From Diadophis punctatus similis (lineage: Eukaryota; Chordata; Lepidosauria; Squamata; Dipsadidae): 64,000 nt of DNA. Positions 55,896 through 64,000 of the stretch are shown here, in pieces (the stretch's first letter is position 1; each line of letters starts with the position of its first letter). Below the pieces are notes generated by a model. That model was not told the DNA's origin, searched no databases, and saw only the letters and a list, made by a program, of their open reading frames with translations. Made by a program: the position numbers and the translations under genes. The stretch spans positions 9,767,919-9,831,918 of the forward strand of contig JALIGW010000010.1 in assembly GCA_023053685.1 (NCBI GenBank), written 5' to 3'.

Positions 55896-57209
55896 ATGGA
55901 TCTAGACCTTTGCAGCCTACACTAGACATAGTAGGTTTAGTCTAACTCTAGTCTAAAAAAAAAACCAGAAAAACATATTATATCCTGTCACCCCCTCTGT
56001 CTCACATATAAAACTATAGATGCAAGAAGATCATTTAATGATTTTTTTGCAGAATAAAAACACTAAATATGAATTTATTTTAGGCTAAGCAATCAGCACA
56101 GAACAATTGCTTTGAGACAGCTTGCATACTTAATATGTATCACTTGTGCTACATTCCTTTTTAAGACTTGTGCTAATTCCTTTTTAATAGCTTTTTAAAA
56201 GGGGACTGAACACGTACCAGAACTACACGGGGACTCCTTAGGAGCCGGTTAACTCAGAGTAAATTATTCATAGAATGACTGGCTATTGTAAACAAGTCCA
56301 AAGCAATCTGAATATAGAATAACTCATACATCAACCAATGTTTCATGCTTTGTTCAGGGCATGATTCTGCTACTTATATTCAGACAAAACTGTTCATGAG
56401 TAGATTACTATGTGAATAGAATTCTATGAAAAATATGCAAATAGACCAAAAAGTAAAAAAAAAATAAGTAGGGATGGGTCAGCTCTTTTTCCCTTGATTA
56501 ACTCAAAAATGTTTTGGAATCTTTTAAGATCGTGGATTATTTCCACAACCAATTGGAAAATTTAAAAAAAAATCTCATTCATAGTCTGTCCCATAATTCC
56601 TAGAGTTATTAACCTGCCTTTCTTTCTTCTTTCTGTGCATGACAGCAATTTTGGGTGTGTGTGTGTGTATTTATGAACCACCTACCATCTATATATGTTT
56701 ATAAACTTATAATAATAAATATATTCAGAAACACACACATAAACACACACAAATAAGTACTGCCTTTCAATAAAACATTGCTCTAATGCTGTTAAAATTA
56801 AATAAATAAAAAATTGTCCATTGCAGACATATTAATAAATGAAACTAGAAGGAATACTTAGAAATATAATGTCAGTATTTGAACTAAAATAACAACATGC
56901 CTATTAGGAAAACTTATAATTAATTCAATGGGACTAAGTCAGGTTTTAAGGAGGCAGCATTGGATTAATAACATATACTGTACCTAAAATAATAAATTAT
57001 ATGTATAGAAAATGATATAAAAATATTGATGGAATGTATAATTAAATATAGTATTGATGTATTGTAAGGTATATGCATTGAAGATGTATGAATTGTAGAG
57101 AGAAAAAATAAAAATAAATTACCAAAAAAAAAGAAAAGAACTGAAGCTTCTCACTTAAAACTAGCTATTTAAAGCAATGCTAACCAAACCCCGCCCACAC
57201 AACATCATT
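55896..57209. other. AT-rich gene-free stretch
   Basis: No motif-bearing ORF. An A-rich end near 57100-57135 could be the tail of a degraded retroelement. Confidence 0.5.
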
Positions 57210-57330
57210 GCAGGGAAACAGAAACAGAAACTTCATATAAAGATTAATACAGTAATGCAAGAAACAAAAACAAAACTTCATATAGAGATTAGCACAGTAA
57301 TGCAGGAAACAGAAACTTCATATACACATC
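57210..57330. repeat. Short tandem repeat, about 47-bp unit, 2.5 copies
   Basis: GAAACTTCATATA, AGATTA, CAGTAATGCA recur in order at about 57228, 57275 and 57310. Confidence 0.75.
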
Positions 57331-57687
57331 ATGCCATTCCTCCCCCCTTCCTCCCACCAAAATGCCAGCGTCCCTGTAGAAATATCTGGGACCTGATAGT
57401 AACCATCTTTTAGCACATTTTCAGAGCATAATCAATAGCTGGGAACAACATGACCTCAATTCTGTAATTCTACCTTGGACATCAATAAATAGTGTAAGGT
57501 CCAAAATGTACTTGAGTCACCAAAAAGGGACTAAAGAGAGAGACTCAAGAAGAGGCTTGGAAAAAAGTAACAGCTTTTATTTTGCAAAACAAAATCGCTG
57601 GGTGGACTATTTCACAGCATACAGGCAGAAACCATGCAAGGAAAAAGCCACATCCAAGAAGAGTGTGACCCCAACATCTTATACCCA

Positions 57688-58200
57688 GGGGTGAAATTCA
57701 AAATTTTTCCCTACCGGTTCTCTGGGCATGGCTTGGTGGGCATGGCAGGGGAAGGATACTGCAAAATTGTTAGAATATTCATGACTGGGAGAGCCAATGG
57801 TAACAAGGTCAGCCAATGACTAGGCATAGCAACTAAGTCAGCTAATGAGAGCTAAACACATCTGAGTCTGTGCAGAGAATCAAAACTGAAGCTAGAAGGC
57901 TGGGCGTGGCTCAGTCCACTCTGTGCTTGCCTGCTCTGCTGAAATGAAACTAACTCTCCTGCTTGTGTTTACTTGAAGAATCTACTGTTGGTATTGTAAA
58001 ATTTACTTCATCTATATATAAAGAAGTTTCTTATTTAAATGAATCCTGCTGCATCAGCCTGTCTGTGTTTGCTTTCTGGATTTAATTTTCTGCAACAAAT
58101 TCTGATAAAAATCTCCATTCCCACCCCACTCCAGGGGAAGAATACTGCAAAATCCCCATTCCCTCCTCACTCCTGGAGATCCCCAACCTCCACCAGAGGA
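57688..58200. mobile_element. MITE of the 51108 family, split by a solo LTR
   Basis: CAGGGGTGAAATTCAAAATT at 57688 and the following 90 bp match 51108-51190 almost exactly. The match resumes at 58108 with AATCTCCATTCCCACCCCAC. The right end is diverged and its limit is approximate. Confidence 0.8.
57778..58107 (+). mobile_element. Solo LTR, 330 bp
   Basis: It starts TGTTAGAATATTCATG and ends AACAAATTCTGATA, an imperfect inverted match to the start. The perfect 5-bp duplication AAAAT lies at 57773-57777 and 58108-58112. TATATATAAAG near 58013 is a TATA-like box. Removing it restores the MITE as seen at 51108. Confidence 0.85.
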
Positions 58201-58731
58201 AGCGAGGAAGAAAGGAATGCTAGACTTTAGATAAGTTTACCTTGGATATTGATTCATTTTTATTTCCTAAACTATATTTTTTAAAAATCCTCTTCAATAG
58301 TCACCTTGAGAAAAGTGCCTCTGAAGGACACATTCACTTACATGCTGATTTCAAGTAACTCTCCTTTATGCTACAATTAAGACCATGATTCAAGCTGTGA
58401 GTTCAACAATTCAGTCAGCAGCTTTTACACTGGTAAAGATGGTTTTATATTTTTAACACCCAAAGCAGTTATAGTGAAAGCAAATACACAAGGAAGCAAG
58501 CTCTGGTTAAACTAAAAATTTCAATCACCTTCTTGTGACATTGAAGTGTTATAACTGTTTCTTTAGGATCCTTCACTTTAACATTTTGTTTTTGGCAATT
58601 TCTTCTCTTGAAGGAAAGAAAGAAAAAACCAGCAACAAATGATGCCTGACAGAATTGTGTTCTATCTCTATCTCAATCTCTATCATCTCTCTCCCCCCTC
58701 CCCTCTCTCTCTCCCCCCTCCCCCCCTCTAT

Positions 58732-58732
<1 letters not shown>
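58201..58732. other. Gene-free stretch
   Basis: No feature seen apart from a CT-rich end. Confidence 0.5.

Positions 58733-58816
<84 letters not shown>
58733..58816. repeat. (CA)n-(TGTC)n compound microsatellite
   Basis: About 26 CA units, then about seven CTGT units. Confidence 0.95.
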
Positions 58817-59101
58817 GTCATCTTTGATGGTGTCCAGCTACCATGTTCTTTGGCAGCTTGATTACCACTATGTCTTCCAAATATAATTTTTTCTGCAGTG
58901 AATTCCCTTGCATGACATGGCCAAAATAAGTGAGACACATGTGATTTTCCATTGACATGTCTATTGTTATGTAATACAGTACTTGCTTGATAGTCAATTT
59001 TGCTATCCAAGGAATACACAGGACTTTTCTCTATCACCACAGCTCAAGTGAGTCAATTTTCTTCCTATCTTGTTTTTTTTAAGGTTCAACTTTTGCAACT
59101 A

Positions 59102-59153
59102 TACACACACATACACACACATGTATACATATATACATACATATATACATACA

Positions 59154-59186
<33 letters not shown>
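59102..59186. repeat. (CA)n/(TA)n/(TG)n compound microsatellite
   Basis: ACACAC and ATACAT runs are followed by about 14 TG units, directly in front of a SINE. Confidence 0.9.
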
Positions 59187-59187
<1 letters not shown>

Positions 59188-59455
59188 CACAGTGGTTAAA
59201 AGCAGCACTACAACCTACTTCAGCTGACTGCTAGTTCAGCAGTTCAGCTGTTCAAATCTCACTGGCTCAAGGTTGACTCAGCCTTCCATCCTTCTGAGGT
59301 CGGTAAAATGAGGACCCAGATTGTTGGGGGCAATATGCTGAACTCTGTAAACCGCTTAGAGAGGGCTGTAAAGCACTATGAAGCGGTATATAAGTCTAAG
59401 TGCTATTGCTATTGCTATTGCTATTGCTATTGCTATTGCTATTGCTATTGCTATA
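59186..59455 (+). mobile_element. tRNA-derived SINE (Sauria-type), plus strand
   Basis: GGCACAGTGGTTAAAAGCAG resembles an A box, and GTTCAAATC at 59250-59258 fits the pol III B box exactly. The body (GGTTGACTCAGCCTTCCATC, then GAGGACCCAGATTGTTGGGG and AAACCGCTTAGAGAGGGCTG) ends in a (TATTGC)n tail of about nine units. SINEs use LINE machinery. Assignment to the Sauria group is from memory of its body sequence. Confidence 0.85.
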
Positions 59456-59654
59456 TTCATAGATTTTCATGGGTATAGGTATGCAGGTCTTGGTGTGTTC
59501 GGATCTTTTCCCATGTAAGATTGAGAGTATCTTGGCGACGTTTCGACAAGGTCACACTCGTCATCTTCAGGCTGGTGTTTTTGGCTTCATGCTTGTTCAC
59601 ACAAACATACCCTCTAGGTGAGTAGAAATCCCCTTTGGGAAGGGAGGGGAGTGT

Positions 59655-59735
59655 TACCTTATTTTTATTATTTATTTTATTTTATTTAGTGCTCTTATAT
59701 GCCGCCCTACTCCCAGGGGACTCAGGGCGGCGTGT
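59655..59735 (-). mobile_element. L2-like LINE 3'-end fragment
   Basis: On the minus strand it reads CGCCGCCCTGAGTCCCCTGG, AGTAGGGCGGCATATAAGAG and an (AAAT)-rich tail, the same 3' end as at 32390-32440. Confidence 0.78.
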
Positions 59736-59910
59736 GTGTGTGTGTGTGGTGTGTGTGTGTGACTGAGATGTGGGAAATACCTACTAGAGGTTTGCCTCCG
59801 AAGTGAGTGTGGAGACTGGCTCTGTGGTTCCATCCCTGCATGAAGAGATTGGCCAGAAATAAGTTTCTTTGAGAGGAGTGTGACTGATGGAATAAGGGAG
59901 AATTTTTGCC

Positions 59911-60366
59911 AAACCCCGAACTGAAGGAAAGGTCCGAGAAATCCCTTAGCAATAGCAATAGCAATAGCAATAGCACTTTTCTTATATACCGCTTCCTAGT
60001 GCTTTACAGCCCTCTCTAAGCGGTTTACAGAGTTCAGCATATTGCCCCCAACAATCTGGGTCCTCATTTTACCGACCTCGGAAGGATGGAAGGCTGAGTC
60101 AACCTTGAGCCTAGTGAGATTTGAACAGCTGAACTGTTGAACTAGCAGTCAGCCTGCAATGGCTGCATTTAACCACTGCACCACTTCAGCTCTTGGTGTG
60201 TTCGGATCCTTAGGATAAGGATGAGTTTTAGCCAGGGATTCCAGATACAAGGGAGGTCTTTTGATCAAACCCTGAACCGAAAAAAAGGTCCAAGAAATCC
60301 CTTAAGATAAGGGGGGGGGGGTCTAGTCACGCTCCGCATTGAAGGAAAGTCCGAGGAATCCCTTAG
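59911..60366. repeat. About 38-bp repeat, three copies, one pair split by a SINE
   Basis: AACCCCGAACTGAAGGAAAG then GTCCGAGAAATCCCTTA occurs at 59911-59949, 60266-60305 and 60330-60366 with changes. The minus-strand SINE lies between the first and second copies. Confidence 0.75.
59949..60195 (-). mobile_element. tRNA-derived SINE (Sauria-type), minus strand
   Basis: It is the same SINE as at 59186 in reverse: a (GCAATA)n tail of four units at the left, GATTTGAAC (B box complement) near 60118, and AACCACTGCACC at the right. Confidence 0.85.
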
Positions 60367-61485
60367 GAATCATGGGCAACCAGAATAATTGTCTGTTTGG
60401 TGATTTAGTAAAAGAGTAGGGCTGTGTTCTCTGTTGGGCTGTGTTTTAGCCCACTGGAACACATTAAAACCTGTTGTGGCAGTAAAAGTTGTCTTTTAAA
60501 AAAGAAAAAAAAGTGGAGATTTAAAGGGACGAAACCTCCTCAGGTCTGGAAATGTTGTTTAATGTTATATGTGTGTGTGTGTGATGTGTAATCATTTCCA
60601 AACCTGGAGGGAGGATGAGACCCTCTAATAATAGTACACAAAAAGTTATTTAGAAAATGGAGCTCATTGGCTTGTGAAAAAAGCTCCCTGAAATCATTAT
60701 AATGATTGGTTTGCATGGAGAAAGCAGGAAATGGATTTTTTGTATGTGAAATTGGTTTACACAAGTAGTCTGATTGCAGTGCAAATGTGTGAGTATGTTG
60801 ATGGTAAAAAGTTGGTGTGAATGCCTATGTGTTGACCCCCCACCCCCAGAAAGAAAGTGGCTAGTACTTTGATTCCCTTTCGTATAAAGAAACAGTAAGT
60901 TGCAAGATGATTTGTGGTTGTTGTTGTTATTGTGAAGTAAGCAGAAAGATAATAGCAAGTGTTTGCAAGGAAAACAAATAAGAAAGTTCCCATGGAGGAT
61001 GTGGGAGAGAAATTCATGGGAAAATGTATGTTATTAACTGAAGAGAGAGAGGGGGGGGAGGAAATTATTTTGTTGAAAGGATGTTGCGTGGAGAAAGGAG
61101 GTGAGAGTTCTGTGTAGTCTTTTAAACGTTTTCTCCCACCCCCCATATTCTCTTTGCTGGTTTATTCTTTTACACAAGGACTTTTTGCCTTGGAAGAGCA
61201 AGAGAAGCAGGAAAGGGGTGGCTGCGGTTTTAACCATTTTTTTCTTTCTACTGAGCTCGCCTGAGAAAGGCGGGGTAGATGGGTGACATCCGATACCTGC
61301 TTTTGCAGTTTGGTTTTCACTGTTTTTGGTCTGCATATAAAAAGCTATGCAGATATATTTTCTTTTCTGCTCTGAATACAATTTTTTGGGAAGTCTTTGA
61401 GATTTAAAATGCCTCATTAAACCTATATGAAAGAAATTACTCTGAAATCTTTTGCTTAGATTTGTAAATGTTTTTAACCTACTTA
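60367..61485. other. Gene-free stretch
   Basis: There is a short (GT)n at 60567-60582. No motif-bearing ORF. Confidence 0.55.
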
Positions 61486-61649
61486 CCGTATTTTTCAGAG
61501 TATAAGATGCAACTTTTTACCCCCAAAAAGAGAGTGAAAATTTGGGTGCATCTTATACATCGAATGTAGCCCTACCCACCTGTCAGCCCCCACCCTTTGG
61601 AGGTTTTCAGCCTCCGTGCATTGCATTTTCGGCCGGTTCCAGCCATTGC

Positions 61650-62055
61650 TGGCCACCACTGCCGCAGCCATTGCTGCCCCTGCCACTGCTGCCCGCAGCT
61701 GCGCCGCTTCCCCTGCCGGCACTGCCCCCCGCTGCCCCCCCCGCTGGCCCTGCCACCATGCCGCTGCCCCCCCACTGCTGCCCGCCCCCCACCGCTGCCA
61801 CCACCGCCGCCACCGCTGCTGCCACTGCTGCTGCCCGCTGCCCCCGCCGCTGCCCCTGCCACCACTGCCCGCTGCCCCTGCCGCTGCCACCGCACCGCTG
61901 CCCCCACCACCACTGCCCCCATTGCCGCTGCCACCGCCACTGCGCTGCTGCCCCCTCGCCACCGCCACCACTGCCCCTGCCACCACTGCTGCCCACTGCC
62001 CCCGCTGCTGCCCGCCGCCACTGCTGTCCGCCACCCCTGCCACACGCCGCCGCCG
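61650..62055. repeat. GC-rich degenerate repeat (CCGCTGCC-type)
   Basis: About 400 bp of CCGCTGCC, CCACTGCC and related words. All six frames are long and open here only because stop codons are rare in such sequence. Confidence 0.92.
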
Positions 62056-62145
62056 CTCACCTCGAAGCGAGCTGCCTGACAGGTTTGAAGACCAACTTTC
62101 ACATTTGAAGAGCCCTGGTTTAGGGGTTAGGGGTGCAAGGGTCTT

Positions 62146-62262
62146 CAAACTTGGCAAGTTTAAGACTTGTGGACTTCAACTCCCATTCCTGAGCTAGCAT
62201 GACTGGAGGAGGAATTCTGGGAGTTGAAGTCCACAAGTCTTAAAGCTGTCAAGTTTGAAGTT
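62146..62262. mobile_element. Palindromic MITE, second copy
   Basis: GTTTAAGACTTGTGGACTTC, then AACTCCC, mirrors GGGAGTTGAAGTCCACAAGT, CTTAAAGC. It is of the family at 48731-48838. Confidence 0.8.
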
Positions 62263-62335
62263 TGTAAAAAGTGTACATGGTTGTAAAAAGTGTACATGGT
62301 TGTAAAAAGTATACATGGTTGTAAAAAGTATTCTG
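62263..62335. repeat. 19-bp tandem repeat, four copies
   Basis: The unit TTGTAAAAAGTGTACATGG repeats with one or two base changes. Confidence 0.88.
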
Positions 62336-62465
62336 CTACACTGGTATTTTATTAAATAATATATTACTACACTATTTGGTTCAGAATACTTTTTTCCTTG
62401 TTTTCCTCCTCTAAAATCTAGGTGCGTCCTATATTCCGGTGCGTCCTATACTCCGAAAAATACGG

Positions 62466-62744
62466 TAATGAGAATTTGCTTCCATCCAAATGGAATCTGA
62501 ATCTGACTCACTTTTTTTTATTAAAAGCAGAGAATTGATACTAAAGTTTGACCCTTATATATATTTCAGATCATTCACTCAAAATACCTCATTAAGATTG
62601 TTTCTTTCTTTTTGAAGTTGCTCTTTTTACTTCCTTTTTTATGTCTTTATGTCAGTCTGATTCTGAACATTTAGGAGTCAAGGTGCTCCATCCTATGGCA
62701 CTTTTTTTTGGTTGCTGTCACAAGTTGTTGCCCTTTCAGGAATT
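62466..62744. other. Gene-free stretch
   Basis: Nothing recognised. Confidence 0.5.
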
Positions 62745-62815
62745 TTTACCGAGATGAGTTACTAAATTTTCTAGGAGAGAAAGGGCTCTGGGTATCTAAA
62801 AAGAAAATTACAATG
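62745..62815 (+). pseudogene. Fragment of retroviral reverse transcriptase (pol)
   Basis: A short reading (DELLNFLGEKGLWVSKKK) resembles the palm-thumb segment of gammaretrovirus-like RT, just before where a conserved YLG box would follow. The match ends at 62815, where a different sequence begins. It is old and small, and is supported by the integrase remains 300 bp downstream on the same strand. Confidence 0.5.
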
Positions 62816-63090
62816 TCAGGGTTCCAAGTAATAGATTCATTGCAAAGAATAACTCCGAGGCAGGTAGATTCCTCAAACAATAGCTTTATTGGAAATATCA
62901 AATTGGCACATATCTGGTGAAAAACAACTCCAGGAGACCTCTTGGTTTTCACCTAATTAAAAGTAAAAGTTTTTCCCCTCAACCCCAACCCCAAACCCAA
63001 ACAATCAGTCACATGGCCTAAAAAGGGATAGTGGTATTTCACCTTAGAATGGGGGAAATTTCACTATATGAAACTAAATATATGTTTGTA
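62816..63090 (-). mobile_element. Possible LTR insertion in the pol remnant
   Basis: TGTCAGGGTTCCAAGTAATA on the plus strand would be a ...CTGACA LTR end in reverse, and CTTTATTGG gives AATAAA on the minus strand near 62885. The other end and a duplication are not identified. Confidence 0.35.
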
Positions 63091-63104
63091 AAGAACTGTA
63101 TACC

Positions 63105-63420
63105 TGGGCTGTCCTCTTCTTTATCCCTACCTCAGGAACAAAGGACTGCTAGCTCAAATGCCTCCACTCGAATTTGTGGTCCACAAGTTCCAGCCTGGTG
63201 ATTGGGTCCTGATAAAAACCTGATATAAAGAGAAACTAACACCAGTTTAGGACAGGTCCTACCAAGTCCTGCTGACCACTGAAACAGCAGTCTGAACTAA
63301 AGACAAAGGGTGGACTCACTACACGTGTATAAAAGGACAAGTGGAAAGTGGTTCCTGGAGAAGACCCGCTGGAGAAGACCCGCTGAGAATAAAAATTACC
63401 CAAAACTGATGTGGTCATTG
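63105..63420 (+). pseudogene. Retroviral integrase C-terminal domain remnant (pol)
   Basis: In one frame with several stops, the translation contains FQPGDWVLIKT, YQVLLTTETAV and WTHYTRVKG. These match the order of the SH3-like C-terminal domain of gammaretrovirus-type integrases. At least four stop codons are visible in the stretch, so it is an old, inactive copy. Confidence 0.7.
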
Positions 63421-64000
63421 TGGTATGAATGGGCTTTGTTTGTAATTTTTGTCGTTGAAGGAGTAGCAACTTTTTGATTGTTCCTGCCTAATTGGTGGCC
63501 TATGTTATTCCATCCTAAGTCCCCAAAAGAAGCTGTGGAACTTTGCACCCTACAGGATGTGTTGGTTCTACAGTTGTAACTGTATCACTGAATGTTGTTG
63601 TTGTTACCATTGTTGTGATTGTGGTCCAGTATGTGCTTGTGAAGAACCTTGTGATATAGTAATAGTGGAAGGCTGGGTAGATTAAATGTGTAAACGTCTG
63701 ACACTAAATAAGGAGAATTGGGATATTGAATCAGATCAGCCTGACTTGAACATAGCAGTCATGGGAGATAGTGATATCATAATCCCTGAAGACATGGAAT
63801 GGATTGATTTAATGCAATGGTTAAATATTTGGGAATATTTTTTCATGGGTAGGAATAATAGGACGAGAATATAATGCAATGATATGTGTGCTTGTATTCT
63901 ATACAAGCAAGGGTGTTTTCTCCACTTAATGTAACTTTTCAGGTAGATATTTGTTCCATAATACCATGCTCAGATAATGAGAAGCAATATTCTAATTACC
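63405..64000 (+). pseudogene. Probable retroviral env remnant
   Basis: An ATG near 63409 overlaps the end of the integrase remnant, the usual pol/env arrangement in simple retroviruses. A hydrophobic leader-like stretch (WALFVIFVVEGVATF) is followed by a stop. Downstream, Cys-rich short readings and one 62-codon ORF (63686-63874) are visible without a clear domain. Assignment is from position. Confidence 0.4.

Larger units (their letters stand above)
61486..62465. mobile_element. TA-flanked non-autonomous DNA transposon, 980 bp
   Basis: The left end CCGTATTTTTCAGAGTATAA and the right end GTCCTATACTCCGAAAAATACGG are inverted copies, each bordered by TA, as in Tc1/mariner-type insertions. It holds no transposase. 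Its interior has a GC-rich repeat, a palindromic MITE and a 19-bp tandem repeat. Confidence 0.85.

Noticed and set aside
59395..59455. Regular TATTGC repeat considered as an independent satellite
   Set aside because: It is the tail of the SINE; the reverse copy at 59949 has the same tail.
61495..62197. Long ORFs in several frames through the GC-rich repeat
   Set aside because: Stop codons are rare in this repeat, so all frames are open; products are Ala/Pro or Gly/Ser/Gln strings without domains.

Overview
The window looks like squamate reptile DNA, most likely from a snake. Evidence: CR1, L2-like and L1 LINEs side by side, two DIRS elements, a tRNA-derived SINE of the Sauria type with a (TATTGC)n tail, a LINE 3' end running into a (TAGAA)n microsatellite, and many hAT-type miniature elements with 8-bp target duplications. 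I see no host protein-coding gene, rRNA, tRNA or CRISPR array. It reads as an intergenic or intronic block built almost wholly of mobile DNA, often nested.

Layout. 1-5013: a DIRS retrotransposon (gag, RT/RNase H, methyltransferase-like remnant, tyrosine recombinase, inverted repeats), cut by the window start. 5385-6065: an L1 tail split by a solo retroviral LTR. 7614-10337: an ORF1-only (half-L1) element. 10711-11985: an L2-like LINE on the minus strand with its (TAGAA)n tail. 12978-16048: a CR1 with an esterase-bearing ORF1. 16049-20034: an L2-like LINE on the minus strand, split by a 2.1-kb hAT element. 22233-28631: a full-length two-ORF L1. About 29000-32446: a nearly intact single-ORF L2-like LINE. 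33012-35580: a second ORF1-only element on the minus strand. 36604-42992: a complete DIRS element on the minus strand. 43180-44352: a decayed ORF of a recurring but unassigned protein family. 45130-46372: LINE RT remains. 46871-51833 and 54200-55292: two CR1 remnants carrying several later insertions. 57688-58200: a MITE split by a solo LTR. 59186-60195: two SINEs. 61486-62465: a TA-flanked element filled with GC-rich repeats. 62745-64000: retroviral pol/env remains.

How the parts relate. ORF1-only elements and MITEs have no enzymes of their own; they would have depended on L1 and hAT proteins made elsewhere. The two DIRS elements share one design, including a conserved CCAAT/TATA promoter block in their terminal repeats and an internal complementary region built from both termini. 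The best-preserved elements (L1 at 22-28 kb, L2-like LINE at 29-32 kb) are interrupted almost only at homopolymer runs, so either they are young or some breaks are assembly errors.

Limits: family names come from motifs read by eye. Boundaries backed by target-site duplications are firm; others are approximate.
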